Assembly (NCBI RefSeq): GCF_030811535.1 | Contig: NZ_JAUSQX010000001.1 | Span: forward strand, 1,612,001 to 1,676,000 | Source: Trueperella bonasi | GTDB taxonomy: Bacteria > Actinomycetota > Actinomycetes > Actinomycetales > Actinomycetaceae | Reading direction: 5' to 3' | DNA: 64,000 nucleotides | The notes under the pieces: generated by a model | Seen by the model: the letters and a program-made list of their open reading frames with translations, nothing else | The model's database searches: none | Told to the model about the DNA's origin: nothing | Program-made: the position numbers and the translations under genes | Shown: in pieces, positions 26,601-34,753 of the stretch | How positions within the stretch are numbered: the first letter of the stretch is position 1 | Layout: every line of letters starts with the position of its first letter

Positions 26601-26834
26601 CCGCGACAGCCCGATGCCAACGATCAGATAGATGAGCGCTGTGGCTATGCCGACGAATGGAATGGGCAACACTAAGGAATAGACCCAAGTTGCAGCGTTG
26701 GCGATCCATGAGCTGGAGTCGATGATGACCAGTGAGATGGCTATAACTGCCTGCAGATAGAGCAGGCGGGGTAGCCAAGAGAGAACGGCCAAGTCGAGAC
26801 GGGAGGGCTGGGTTGCGGTGCTGATCTCTTTCAC
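23616..26834 (-). CDS. lysX: LysX: lysyl-phosphatidylglycerol synthase fused to lysyl-tRNA synthetase
   Basis: A 1072-residue fusion. Residues about 15-225 contain seven or so membrane helices. About 235-540 is the cytosolic DUF2156/MprF-type transferase that moves lysine from Lys-tRNA to phosphatidylglycerol. An OB-fold follows at about 615-720 and a class II LysRS core to the end, with motif 2 FEIGRNFRNEGADASHNPEF and motif 3 GLGMGLDRLIMWL. In mycobacteria LysX lysinylates membrane lipid and gives resistance to cationic peptides. The GTG start at 26834 has TAAACT 7 nt upstream and no Shine-Dalgarno, so it is probably leaderless. It heads an operon with a DUF998 protein and a hydrolase; an esterase gene is divergent. 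Confidence 0.93.
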   Translation of the reverse strand: MKEISTATQPSRLDLAVLSWLPRLLYLQAVIAISLVIIDSSSWIANAATWVYSLVLPIPFVGIATALIYLIVGIGLSRRKRAAWVFTLASLVLLTAALAFDVIDIARELSRGSSPLHPADLYSSLGQLALMTIFILIGLRIRRHYFVRVRPGNFYRSLVVLLIGFGISFAVAYAIHTALYGFQRDYIGVLFRDFLGGMNLSQFDSWVWSLLSFLLAASIISSVAILMASQRREAHLTLPDELRIRELLTQYPADSLSYFATRRDKIAFFSGDCVITYRVVLSVCLASGDPIGPREQWPKAIADFIAMSRSFGWEPAVISAGKDAAAIYQSAGLKVMTLGDEAILYTDTFRRAEHPNVERSVRRLERLGYTLQIRRHGAIPSEEMAHLARLSDEWRGDDDERGFSMALGRLGDPADANCLMIEARFPAGHELEGQTAGLLSFVPWGGDGASLDVMRRHPEAAPGVTEFMVVGLVEQGHDLGLERMSLNFAVLREAFARGAELGASPMQRAYRNVLVFFSRWWQLESLYRSNDKYGPAWTPRYLCFGRASQLTKVLLASGIAEGFVDLPGCSHAPDQHWLTAAEAAPMLAIETAQPSKQPEVKRSELMRVRIDKRARLLDSGIEPYPVGSPVPDTCLDANGPATVAGRVMALRDHGGVAFADIRDHTGDLQLLLEQPVTFTATISIGDMVRASGTIGASRAGTRSLVVDDWQLIAKSLHSLPSAHSGLKDPETRVRQRYLDLIVNPGQRDQLRARSKAIQAVRECLLQRDYLEVETPILQPVHGGANARPFTTFINAYQMDLYLRIAPELYLKRLMVGGMDRVFEIGRNFRNEGADASHNPEFTMLEAYQAHADYNEMRLVAQSLVREAALAANGSTIVHGTVGGKIHEVDLAEEWEVISVTDAISRELGEAVGADTPLEELHTHADKLGMGYDPRWNWGTMVTELYEHLLEATTVSPTFYTDFPADTSPLTRQHRTEPRFAERWDLVGFGMELGTAYSELTDPVIQRERLTAQSLAAAGGDPEAMELDEAFLLALEHGMPPAGGLGMGLDRLIMWLTNTSIRETIAFPLVRPR

Positions 26835-26841
26835 AGTTGAA

Positions 26842-26847
26842 AGTTTA
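26842..26847 (-). promoter_or_regulatory. -10 hexamer TAAACT of lysX (leaderless)
   Basis: On the minus strand TAAACT is followed by TTCAACT and then the GTG start. Spacing of 7 nt puts the transcription start at or next to the first codon. Confidence 0.45.
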
Positions 26848-27087
26848 GATTCGGCTGGCGTGGTGCCTGTCAGCCCTCCGGTTGATCCTCGGCAAGGGAC
26901 GGATCATCCTCGTGGGCCAGGCCATGTGTCGTGAGAAAAAGGCTGAATCGGTCAGATTCTTTCGGCAAAAACCTCAGATTCACAATAAATGGCGGGTTGG
27001 CGGCCGGTGCAGTAGTGACGAAGAAGACTCCACCTTCCACCTCTCGGCTGATGGGTCAGAATTGGTTGCAGGTTTATTCTTGGAAGT

Positions 27088-28176
27088 ATGGATTTACTTG
27101 ACGGGAAAGTAGTCGCCGCGATCGTTGGCGTTGTGCTTCTCATAGCCGCTGGCGGATTCCTTGTTGTGATGAAGCCTGGCGGCGGCAAATGGCGCCTACT
27201 CCTTCGCTGCATGACCATCGTCACAGTTCAGCTCTTTGTGCTGATTGCGGCAATATCGCTGATCAACTACAAATTCGCTTTCTTTCGTACACCCGCTGAG
27301 ATTGCCGCATTCATCGACTCGGACGCTGGACGAAAAGTGCAGAAAGTCGTGACGGAACAACTCCCAACTGATGCGCCTACCGTTGATCCGCGCTATCAGC
27401 TGCAATGGGAGGAATCCTCTGACGAGGGAATGAAATCAGCCATTCTTAACGGTCCGGAATCGGCTATTCGCGGCGAGATGCGCGCATGGGTGCCGCGGGG
27501 GTATCCGGAGAAAAATACCGACTATAACGTCATCGTCCTCCTGCCGGGAACTCCCGGAAACGCAGGAGCCATTGGTCCGGCAATTGGTGCGCCGGAGGCG
27601 ATTCAGGAAGCAATCGACGCTGGGACCATCCCACCTACGATCCTGATTACCTCAGACATGAACTTTGGCGGACGTAGCGCAACGTGTGCAGATCTTGCCG
27701 GAGGGTATAAGGCAGAGACCTGGTTCGCCAAAGATTTGCCCGCAGCCATTCGAACCAACTTTCAGGTAACTCGAGACCCTACCGGATGGGCTGTCGTAGG
27801 CCCCTCTATGGGAGCATACTGCGCCGCACGGCTCGGCATCCTGCATCCGCAGGTGTACGGAAATGCCGTCTGGTTGCACGGAATTGATCGACCACTCGAG
27901 GCGTCGTTTCCAGATAATCCTGCGGTGGTGGATGCGCAACGCCTTTCTGTACTTGCTAGTCAAGTCGAACAAACTGCCAACTTGATGCTCGTTTCATCTC
28001 TTGAGGATCCTGGAACGATCGACGCCGCACGCGCCATCGTCTCTGCCGTGCCGGATCCATCGCGCGTATTTAACGATGAGCGCGCCACGGGAGGCCACGG
28101 TTGGGTGGTGTGGATCGAAGAATTCCCAGATGTTCTTGAGTGGCTTTCGACCAATAACCAAAAGGACGGGGGATGA
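27088..28176 (+). CDS. Membrane-anchored esterase of the alpha/beta-hydrolase fold
   Basis: A 362-residue protein with two N-terminal membrane helices (about residues 8-28 and 40-60) and an extracellular or periplasm-facing esterase domain. The fold resembles the esterase-D/mycolyltransferase group: RAWVPRGYPEKNTDYNVIVLLPGTPG, the nucleophile motif VVGPSMGAYCA (Ser240) and a His in TGGHGW near residue 336. It is divergent from lysX across 253 bp. Conserved hydrolases that remove amino acids from aminoacyl-phosphatidylglycerol are known in other Gram-positives, so reversal of LysX lipid lysinylation is an attractive but unproven role. A TATTCT hexamer lies 7 nt before the ATG. It overlaps the next small gene by 4 bp. 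Confidence 0.8.
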   Translation: MDLLDGKVVAAIVGVVLLIAAGGFLVVMKPGGGKWRLLLRCMTIVTVQLFVLIAAISLINYKFAFFRTPAEIAAFIDSDAGRKVQKVVTEQLPTDAPTVDPRYQLQWEESSDEGMKSAILNGPESAIRGEMRAWVPRGYPEKNTDYNVIVLLPGTPGNAGAIGPAIGAPEAIQEAIDAGTIPPTILITSDMNFGGRSATCADLAGGYKAETWFAKDLPAAIRTNFQVTRDPTGWAVVGPSMGAYCAARLGILHPQVYGNAVWLHGIDRPLEASFPDNPAVVDAQRLSVLASQVEQTANLMLVSSLEDPGTIDAARAIVSAVPDPSRVFNDERATGGHGWVVWIEEFPDVLEWLSTNNQKDGG

Positions 28177-28451
28177 GCATGTTCTGGGAAGTAGCAACGC
28201 CATTTGGCTTGACGAGCCTCAAGCTACTCACGATTGTCTCCGGGCTCGGCTTGAGCTCCGTAGCAGTTTTACTCTGGAGAATACATCGGCGCGCCGAGAA
28301 GCCAGCCCTACTCGGCAAACTCTTTGATCTTGGGCTTTACGTGAGCGGAATCATTTTTCCGGTTTTCGCGGTTTTACTTCACGTTAACCGAAGTAATTTG
28401 TTCTATGCTTCATTTGCAGAACTAGCGGAACAACTGGCTTATCTGCCGTAA
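28173..28451 (+). CDS. Small membrane protein coupled to the esterase
   Basis: A 92-residue protein with two hydrophobic segments, about residues 12-34 (TSLKLLTIVSGLGLSSVAVLLW) and 52-68 (LYVSGIIFPVFAVLLHV), joined by a basic loop (RIHRRAEKPA). The ATGA overlap with the esterase stop shows translational coupling. No family is recognised. It may assist the esterase in the membrane. The 3' end is followed by the ileS T-box leader. Confidence 0.65.
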   Translation: MSMFWEVATPFGLTSLKLLTIVSGLGLSSVAVLLWRIHRRAEKPALLGKLFDLGLYVSGIIFPVFAVLLHVNRSNLFYASFAELAEQLAYLP

Positions 28452-28510
28452 GGATCAACGGGGCCGATTGGCTTGCGAGGTAGTCGCCCGTTAGAATACT
28501 TTTTGGCTTT

Positions 28511-28675
28511 GATCCGGCTATCACCGGGGAGCTTCCGGAAGAACGGCGTTGCACCCACGTGAGCAATGCTCAGTAGAACCGGACGGTTGGACTCGTGATC
28601 GTCCCCAATAAGCGGCCCGCCAAGCGGCGTGGCAAGCGAGGTGGTACCGCGGCAGACGTCGCCCTCGCCAACGTC
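28511..28675 (+). promoter_or_regulatory. T-box riboswitch (tRNA-Ile sensing) in the ileS leader
   Basis: A short specifier hairpin, CCGG-CTATCA-CCGG (28513-28526), presents the isoleucine codon AUC (28519-28521) in its loop. A second hairpin CTTCCGGAAG follows immediately. The T-box sequence AGGTGGTACCGCGG is at 28639-28652, with TGGT (28642-28645) to pair with the tRNA 3' end, and a GACGT/ACGTC hairpin follows. The very short stem I without the usual distal loops, and no terminator before ileS, match the translational T-boxes described for actinobacterial ileS: uncharged tRNA-Ile would free the ribosome site. Confidence 0.9.
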
Positions 28676-28731
28676 CAGATAATAGGAGTTCGAGGCGCGG
28701 TTGCGGCGCTTTGCGCTCCGGAGAGGTACTT

Positions 28732-31700
28732 ATGGCCGAGCAGGCGAAATACCCGTTGCACCGCACACACGACGTCGTCGCGTCCCCAAACTTCCCAGAA
28801 CTTGAAAAAGACATTCTGAATTACTGGGAGAAGGATTCCACGTTCCAAGCCTCGATTGATAACCGGACGGGCGAAGAATTCGTATTTTATGACGGGCCCC
28901 CGTTTGCAAACGGGCTACCGCACTACGGCCACCTTTTGACCGGATATGTGAAGGATGTCGTGGCCCGCTATCAGACTCAGCGCGGTCAGCGGGTCGAGCG
29001 CGTGTTCGGCTGGGATACCCACGGCCTGCCTGCAGAACTGGAAGCTGAGCGAATGCTCGGAATTGTAGACAAGTCCGAAATTGACGAGATGGGCATCGAG
29101 AAGTTCAACGATGCTTGCCGAGCTGGCGTCTTCAAATACGTTAAAGAGTGGGAAGAATACGTTGACCGCCAGGCCCGCTGGGTGGATTTCGAGAACGGCT
29201 ATTCCACGCTCGAGCCGAGCTACATGGAATCGGTGATGTGGGGATTCAAGCAGCTGTGGGATAAGGGCCTCGTCTACGAGGGCTATCGCGTTTTGCCCTA
29301 CTGCTGGAACGATCAAACCCCGCTGTCGAACCATGAGTTGAAGATGGACGACGACGTCTACCAAGACAGGCAAGACACCACCGTCACCGTTGGCTTGCGG
29401 ATAGAATCGGGAGAGTTGGCACTCATTTGGACGACGACGCCGTGGACGCTGCCAGCGAACCTCGCGATCGCCGTCGGGCCGAATGTTGATTACGTGACCG
29501 TTCAGCCAGCCGAAGGTCCACTGGTAGGGGAGAAGGTGATCATTGCCAAGGCACTGGTAGGTGCCTACGAAAAGGAGCTCGGCGAAAACCCGGCCATCGT
29601 TGCCGAGTTCACGGGCAAAGACCTGCAGGGTAAGCGCTACCACCCGATCTTTGATTTCTTTAGCCGCGACGACGAACGACCTGGCCCGAACGCGTGGACG
29701 ATTCACACCGCCGACTACGTGTCGGTCGAAGACGGTACCGGCCTTGTGCATATCGCGCCCTATGGTGAAGAAGATATGTTCATCTTGAACGCGGCCGATA
29801 TCAAAGTGGTGGAAACGGTCAACGCCGCCGGAAAATTCATGGCGAACACGCCCGACTACGAGGGCATGAACGTTTTCGATGCGAACCGGCCAATCATCAA
29901 CGACTTGCGCGATGGTACGGGATCGCAGGCTCGGATTGAGAAAGACGTGCGTGCGGTGCTCGTTCGCGAACAGTCTTACGTACACTCCTATCCGCACTGC
30001 TGGCGCTGCCGCGAACCGCTCATTTACAAACCCGTGACCTCATGGTTTGTCGCCGTCAGTAAATTCAAGGACCGGATGGTCGAGCTGAACGAGCAGATCA
30101 CCTGGCAGCCCGATCACATCAAGCACGGAATTTTTGGAAACTGGCTCGAGGGCGCTCGCGACTGGTCAATTTCGCGCAACCGGTATTGGGGTACGCCAAT
30201 ACCGGTGTGGAAGTCGGATAATCCCGAGTATCCGCGCATTGATGTGTACGGCTCATTTGAGGAAATCGAACGCGATTTTGGCAGATTGCCTCGCAACCGC
30301 GAAGGTGAACCGGATCTGCACAGGCCATACATCGATGAACTGACCCGCCCCAACCCCGACGACCCGACCGGTAAGTCAACCATGCGGCGCATCGATGACA
30401 TCCTCGATGTGTGGTTCGATTCGGGATCAATGCCCTTCGCCCAAAAGCACTACCCGTTCGAGAATCAGGAATGGTTCGATTCGCACTTCCCGGGCGACTT
30501 CATCGTTGAATACATTGGGCAGACGCGCGGCTGGTTCTACGTGATGCACGTTCTGTCGACGGCGATCTTCGACAAGCCCGCATTCACCTCCTGTATTTCA
30601 CACGGGATTGTGCTCGGCAACGATGGGCGCAAAGCGTCCAAGTCGCTGCGCAACTATCCGGACCCCATGGAAATGTATGACGTTTACGGCTCGGATGCCG
30701 TGCGCTGGATGCTCATGAGTTCGCCCGTTCTACGCGGTGGCAATCTGGTGGTCAACGAGGAAGGCATCCGCGAGGCGATGCGCCACGTGATCCTTCCCCT
30801 GTGGAACACCTGGTATTTCTTTGCGCTCTATGCCGGCACCTGCAACGGCGGAGCTGGCTACGTGGCCAAGCCGATCAGCGTCGCCGACGACGAGGCGCTA
30901 GCCGATCTTGACGTGATGGACCGCTACCTGCTTTCGCGCACGAAACTGCTGGCAGACTCGGTGCGCGATGACCTCGATAACCTTGACATCCCGGCAGCCG
31001 CTGCCGATATTCGTGCGCACATTGACCTATTGACCAATTGGTATGTGCGAACCTCGCGCGATCGGTTCTGGTCAGAAGACGAAGCGGCCTTCGACACGCT
31101 GTACACCGCGCTCGAAACGCTGATGCGGATTTCGGCGACGCTACTGCCGATGGTGACGGAAGAGATCTGGCGCGGGCTCACGGGAGGACGCTCCGTCCAC
31201 CTCACCGACTGGCCCATCTGGCCGGACGCCGTGGTCGACGAAGAGCTTGTGGAAATCATGGACGAGGTACGCGATGTCGTCTCACACGCTCATTCGCTAC
31301 GCAAGGCACACAAGCTTCGCGTTCGCCAGCCACTGCGGGCCTTGACCGTGGTGACCAACCTTGACCTTGGCCGATTTGCCGACCTGATCGCCTCCGAAGT
31401 GAACGTCAAGGAAGTGCGCATCCAGAGCGCCGAAGAATCCGGGCTCGAGGTGCGCAAAGAGCTTTCGGTGCTGCCGCGCGAGCTTGAACCCGAGGTGCGC
31501 AGACACACCTCGGCCCTGTTCAAGGCCGCGCGTGAAGGCAACTGGGAACTCGTTGAGGGTGGCGTGCTCATGAAGATCGACCCCGAAATCGTGCTGAAAG
31601 AAGGCCAGTTTGAGGCGAATACCGCGGTGGAAGCCGAAGAGGGTAGCGTTGCAGACGTGCTCAATTCGGGCGCCTTCATCGTGCTCGATACCGTCTTGGA

Positions 31701-31938
31701 CGAGGAGCTCGAAGCTGAAGGCTACGCGCGTGACGTGATCCGGGCGGTCCAAGACCAGCGCAAGACCGACGACCTGCACGTGGCAGACCGCATCCGACTC
31801 ACCCTGCGAGTGCCCGACGATCGGATCGCAGCTGTGGAGGCCAATCTGGACATGATCACAACCGAAACTCTCGCGCTCGAAACCGACGTTGCGGGCGGGG
31901 CCAACGGCATTGAAGTGAACGTGGAGAAAATCTCGTGA
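28732..31938 (+). CDS. ileS: Isoleucyl-tRNA synthetase (IleS2-like, long form)
   Basis: Class I synthetase of 1068 residues. The HIGH-type motif is PFANGLPHYGHLLTG, followed by the family segment GWDTHGLPAELEAE. A CP1 editing domain lies at about 190-400. The KMSKS-type motif reads KASKSLRNYPDP, and a long C-terminal anticodon and junction region follows. The sequence is of the eukaryote-like IleS2 type, a class often less sensitive to mupirocin. ATG 28732 is chosen because GGAGAGG lies 5 nt upstream and the conserved N-terminus starts there. Expression should be controlled by the T-box. It overlaps folC by 4 bp. Confidence 0.96.
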   Translation: MAEQAKYPLHRTHDVVASPNFPELEKDILNYWEKDSTFQASIDNRTGEEFVFYDGPPFANGLPHYGHLLTGYVKDVVARYQTQRGQRVERVFGWDTHGLPAELEAERMLGIVDKSEIDEMGIEKFNDACRAGVFKYVKEWEEYVDRQARWVDFENGYSTLEPSYMESVMWGFKQLWDKGLVYEGYRVLPYCWNDQTPLSNHELKMDDDVYQDRQDTTVTVGLRIESGELALIWTTTPWTLPANLAIAVGPNVDYVTVQPAEGPLVGEKVIIAKALVGAYEKELGENPAIVAEFTGKDLQGKRYHPIFDFFSRDDERPGPNAWTIHTADYVSVEDGTGLVHIAPYGEEDMFILNAADIKVVETVNAAGKFMANTPDYEGMNVFDANRPIINDLRDGTGSQARIEKDVRAVLVREQSYVHSYPHCWRCREPLIYKPVTSWFVAVSKFKDRMVELNEQITWQPDHIKHGIFGNWLEGARDWSISRNRYWGTPIPVWKSDNPEYPRIDVYGSFEEIERDFGRLPRNREGEPDLHRPYIDELTRPNPDDPTGKSTMRRIDDILDVWFDSGSMPFAQKHYPFENQEWFDSHFPGDFIVEYIGQTRGWFYVMHVLSTAIFDKPAFTSCISHGIVLGNDGRKASKSLRNYPDPMEMYDVYGSDAVRWMLMSSPVLRGGNLVVNEEGIREAMRHVILPLWNTWYFFALYAGTCNGGAGYVAKPISVADDEALADLDVMDRYLLSRTKLLADSVRDDLDNLDIPAAAADIRAHIDLLTNWYVRTSRDRFWSEDEAAFDTLYTALETLMRISATLLPMVTEEIWRGLTGGRSVHLTDWPIWPDAVVDEELVEIMDEVRDVVSHAHSLRKAHKLRVRQPLRALTVVTNLDLGRFADLIASEVNVKEVRIQSAEESGLEVRKELSVLPRELEPEVRRHTSALFKAAREGNWELVEGGVLMKIDPEIVLKEGQFEANTAVEAEEGSVADVLNSGAFIVLDTVLDEELEAEGYARDVIRAVQDQRKTDDLHVADRIRLTLRVPDDRIAAVEANLDMITTETLALETDVAGGANGIEVNVEKIS

Positions 31939-33440
31939 CGCACTCGCCAGAATTCGACGACGACCACCAGGGCGATCTCGAGCAACTACTGTCATCACCT
32001 TTAGTGGCAGGCCCGGATCCGAGCGTCGTGGAGGACCTGCTCGCAGAGCCCGAACGCGAACCGATCGAAGAGCTTGCCGAACAAGCAGAACTCGACGCGG
32101 AAGTTGCGGCTATCTACGAAAAGATTCAGGCGCGCGCCCCCGAACACAAGGTACAGCCCTCCACCCAGCGAGTGGCTGACTGCCTGGATCTGATGGGCAA
32201 CCCGCAACGCCAATACCGCGCGGTGCACGTGACCGGCACCAACGGTAAAACCTCTACAGCGCGCATGATCGAGGCGCTCATCCGCGAACGCGGCCTTCGC
32301 ACCGGCCGATTCACCTCGCCGCACCTAAACTCGGTACGGGAACGAATCGCGATCGACGGGCAGGCTATTTCCCGCGAAGGATTCATCCAAGCTTGGCAGG
32401 ATGTTGCACCGTTCGTGGAGATGGTGGACGCGGCGTCGCAGGCGAGCGGCGGGCCGCAGATGAGCTTCTTTGAAGTGTTCACCGTCATGGCTTATGCGGC
32501 GTTCGCGGACGCGCCGGTGGACGTCGCCGTCGTTGAAGTGGGAATGGGCGGCAAGTGGGACGCAACTAACGTGATCGACGCCGATATTGCCGTGCTCATG
32601 CCGGTTTCCCACGATCACGAAAAGTGGCTAGGCTCTGACTTGCGTGACATCGCGCGCGAAAAGCTCGGGATTTTAAGCCCGGGAGCAACGCTGGTCAGTG
32701 CCGCTCAGCAGCCGGAGGTAGAGCAGCTCGTACGCGAAACTGTGGCGAAAAACCGGGCTATACATGTGCCATATGGTGACCGACTCGAGGTGCTTGAGCG
32801 CGAACCGGCCGTGGGAGGGCAGATGTTCACTGTTCGAACGCCCGCCGCCGTCTACGAGGACGTGCCGCTCGCCATGTATGGCAAATACCAGGCACATAAC
32901 GCGGCCGTCGCGATCGCGGCAGCCGAAGCCGTGTTTGGCGGGGGCGCACTCAGCGGGGACGTCGTTGAACATGCGCTCATGGCCACCAACTCACCGGCAC
33001 GCATGGAAGTGATTAAGAATTCACCGTTGGTCATCGCCGATGCGGCACACAATCCCGCGGGAGCTCAGGCCACGATAGACGCGTTAGATGAATCTTTCCC
33101 CGGTACTCGGGTGCTCGTGTTTTCCGCGATGGCCGACAAGGATGTGGAAGGGCTACTTTCCGTATTGGAACCGCACTTCCACTCGGTCGTGGTGACGCAA
33201 ATGATCACCGATCGTGCCATGGACAGCGATGAGATCACTGAGCTTGCCCGTACCGTTTTTGGCGATGACAGGGTGGCACACGAACCGAATCTGGATTCGG
33301 CCATCGTGTTCGCAGCGGACGTGGCAGAAAGCGTGGATCCGGAAGAGGTAACGATCCCGTCGGTTGTGGTGATGGGATCGGTGATCTTGGCCGCGCAGGC
33401 ACGTGCGGTGATGGGCAGGCCAAAACCGGATGACGCTTAG
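31935..33440 (+). CDS. folC: Folylpolyglutamate/dihydrofolate synthase
   Basis: Mur-ligase-family enzyme (501 residues) that adds glutamate to dihydropteroate and folates. The P-loop GTNGKTSTAR is at about 101-110, the Mur motif DVAVVEVGMGGKWDATN follows, and the C-terminal domain has VIADAAHNPAGAQA. An acidic N-terminal extension of about 60 residues precedes the catalytic part. GTG start inside the ileS stop region (GTGA overlap), so it is coupled to ileS and falls under the T-box. Confidence 0.93.
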   Translation: MTHSPEFDDDHQGDLEQLLSSPLVAGPDPSVVEDLLAEPEREPIEELAEQAELDAEVAAIYEKIQARAPEHKVQPSTQRVADCLDLMGNPQRQYRAVHVTGTNGKTSTARMIEALIRERGLRTGRFTSPHLNSVRERIAIDGQAISREGFIQAWQDVAPFVEMVDAASQASGGPQMSFFEVFTVMAYAAFADAPVDVAVVEVGMGGKWDATNVIDADIAVLMPVSHDHEKWLGSDLRDIAREKLGILSPGATLVSAAQQPEVEQLVRETVAKNRAIHVPYGDRLEVLEREPAVGGQMFTVRTPAAVYEDVPLAMYGKYQAHNAAVAIAAAEAVFGGGALSGDVVEHALMATNSPARMEVIKNSPLVIADAAHNPAGAQATIDALDESFPGTRVLVFSAMADKDVEGLLSVLEPHFHSVVVTQMITDRAMDSDEITELARTVFGDDRVAHEPNLDSAIVFAADVAESVDPEEVTIPSVVVMGSVILAAQARAVMGRPKPDDA

Positions 33441-33490
33441 GCGAGTATTTCCTTGTAAGTGAAAGCAGCCCCGGTGAGCCTGGATCTCGA

Positions 33491-33496
33491 TACGAT
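33491..33496 (+). promoter_or_regulatory. -10 hexamer TACGAT of ndk (leaderless)
   Basis: TACGAT is followed by AGAATC and then ATG 33503, with no ribosome site in between. Confidence 0.45.
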
Positions 33497-33502
33497 AGAA
33501 TC

Positions 33503-33916
33503 ATGAGTGAAAAGACATTAATTTTGGTCAAGCCCGACGGCGTCAAGCGCGGGCTCGTTGGTGAAATTTTAGGCCGGATCGAAGCGAAAGGTTACCGGAT
33601 TTCGCAGATGCGAATGCTTCAGGCAACAGATGATCTGCTTGCCAAGCACTACCACGAACACACGGAAAAGCCGTTTTATTCGGGGATGACGGCCTACATG
33701 AAGTCCGGGCCGATCGTGGCTGCGATTATCGAGGGTGACCGCGTGATCGAAGGGGTCCGATCGCTTTCCGGTGCAACCGATCCGACGTCTGCCGCGCCCG
33801 GCACAATCCGTGGCGATCTTGGCCGCGATTGGGGAACTGGTGAGATCGAAAACCTCATCCACTCCTCAGATGGCCCCGAATCGGCGCAGCTCGAGATCTC
33901 GGTCTGGTTTGGCTGA
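33503..33916 (+). CDS. ndk: Nucleoside diphosphate kinase
   Basis: Transfers the gamma-phosphate between nucleoside triphosphates and diphosphates through a phospho-histidine. The N-terminus LILVKPDGVKRGLVGEIL is typical, and catalytic His120 lies in ENLIHSSDGPESA, in place of the usual NxxHGSDS. Full length at 137 residues. It starts 62 bp after folC with its own likely promoter. A lone DhaL-like gene follows after 12 bp and may be co-transcribed. Confidence 0.95.
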   Translation: MSEKTLILVKPDGVKRGLVGEILGRIEAKGYRISQMRMLQATDDLLAKHYHEHTEKPFYSGMTAYMKSGPIVAAIIEGDRVIEGVRSLSGATDPTSAAPGTIRGDLGRDWGTGEIENLIHSSDGPESAQLEISVWFG

Positions 33917-33928
33917 ACAAGCGGTGCT

Positions 33929-34588
33929 ATGAAGGCATGGGTCATCGCGTGGCTAGCGCGCTCGCGCGAGCTAATTTCCGAAAATCGGGAGTTGCTCAAT
34001 GAGCTCGATCGCGCGATTGGCGACGGCGATCACGGCGAGGCACTCGATAGGGCCTTTTCAATGATTTCCCTTAATGGATCGTACGCCTCGGGTGCTGACG
34101 TTCTCCGGCAAGTGGCCCTCGGGCTGCGGATGAATTTGCCGGGCGCAGGGGGCGAAATTCTTGCGGGTTCCTATCAGCGAATGGCGGACGTCCTCGCGCT
34201 CGCGGACGATACATTGAGTGAAGATGACGACGACGTGGTGCCAGTACCGAGCATCGGTAACGGTGAGGCGGACGTGTTTGCTGCCATGATTGAGGCAGGG
34301 CGCGTTGCCGCTGAAGATCTGGGTGGTGCTGCCGAGGGAGATAAAACCTTCGTTGATGCGTGGGCGCCAGCGGCGAGAGAGGCCCGCGCGGCTGCCAACG
34401 CGGGAAAGCAGATGTGCGAGGTTGCGTTGGCCGCGAGCGAGGCGGCTCGCGGCGGATGCGAGGCAACCGTTGACATGGTGGCACGCAAGGGGCGGGCAGC
34501 CTTCTTGGGGGAAAAGTCCGCCGGGCACATGGATGCGGGCGCCAAATCGGTGTCTCTTATTTTGCGAGCCGCAGCCGAAATTTCCTAG
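33929..34588 (+). CDS. DhaL-domain protein (dihydroxyacetone kinase L-like), orphan
   Basis: A 219-residue helical DhaL/DAK2 domain. The Mg-ADP binding signature RAIGDGDHGEALDRAF (Asp32, Asp34, His35) is present, as are the later motifs EGDKTFVDAWAPA and ARKGRAAFLGEKSAGHMDAGAKS. The usual Ser/Gly-rich GPLYG loop is changed to GAGGEILAGSY. In the PTS-type dihydroxyacetone kinase, DhaL needs DhaK for substrate binding and DhaM for phosphate; neither is nearby. It may act with a DhaK elsewhere or phosphorylate something else. ATG 33929 lies 12 bp after ndk. Confidence 0.7.
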   Translation: MKAWVIAWLARSRELISENRELLNELDRAIGDGDHGEALDRAFSMISLNGSYASGADVLRQVALGLRMNLPGAGGEILAGSYQRMADVLALADDTLSEDDDDVVPVPSIGNGEADVFAAMIEAGRVAAEDLGGAAEGDKTFVDAWAPAAREARAAANAGKQMCEVALAASEAARGGCEATVDMVARKGRAAFLGEKSAGHMDAGAKSVSLILRAAAEIS

Positions 34589-34590
34589 GC

Positions 34591-34699
34591 CTCTACTCGC
34601 AGGGGTGCGCAAAAGCCATGAGTTTGAGCGTTCTGATCGAGGCTCGACGCGAAATTCGGGCTTTTCCCAGCACTTTTACGCAGGGGCTCGAGTAGACCT
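34591..34699 (-). repeat. Intergenic hairpin repeat, copy C
   Basis: About 109 bp with imperfect terminal inverted repeats: CTACTCGCAGGGGTGCGCAAAAG at one end and CACTTTTACGCAGGGGCTCGAGTAG at the other. Inside is the core TTTGAGCGTTCTGATCGAGGC shared with copies A and B. It fills the space between the DhaL-like gene and smc. This copy shows the element boundaries best. Confidence 0.7.
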
Positions 34700-34741
34700 A
34701 ACGCCCACACGCCATCAAGCCCGGAATTTCTTAAACCGCGT

Positions 34742-34747
34742 TAAACT
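34742..34747 (+). promoter_or_regulatory. -10 hexamer TAAACT of smc (leaderless)
   Basis: TAAACT, then GGCTCC, then the GTG start of smc at 34754; no Shine-Dalgarno. Confidence 0.45.
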
Positions 34748-34753
34748 GGCTCC

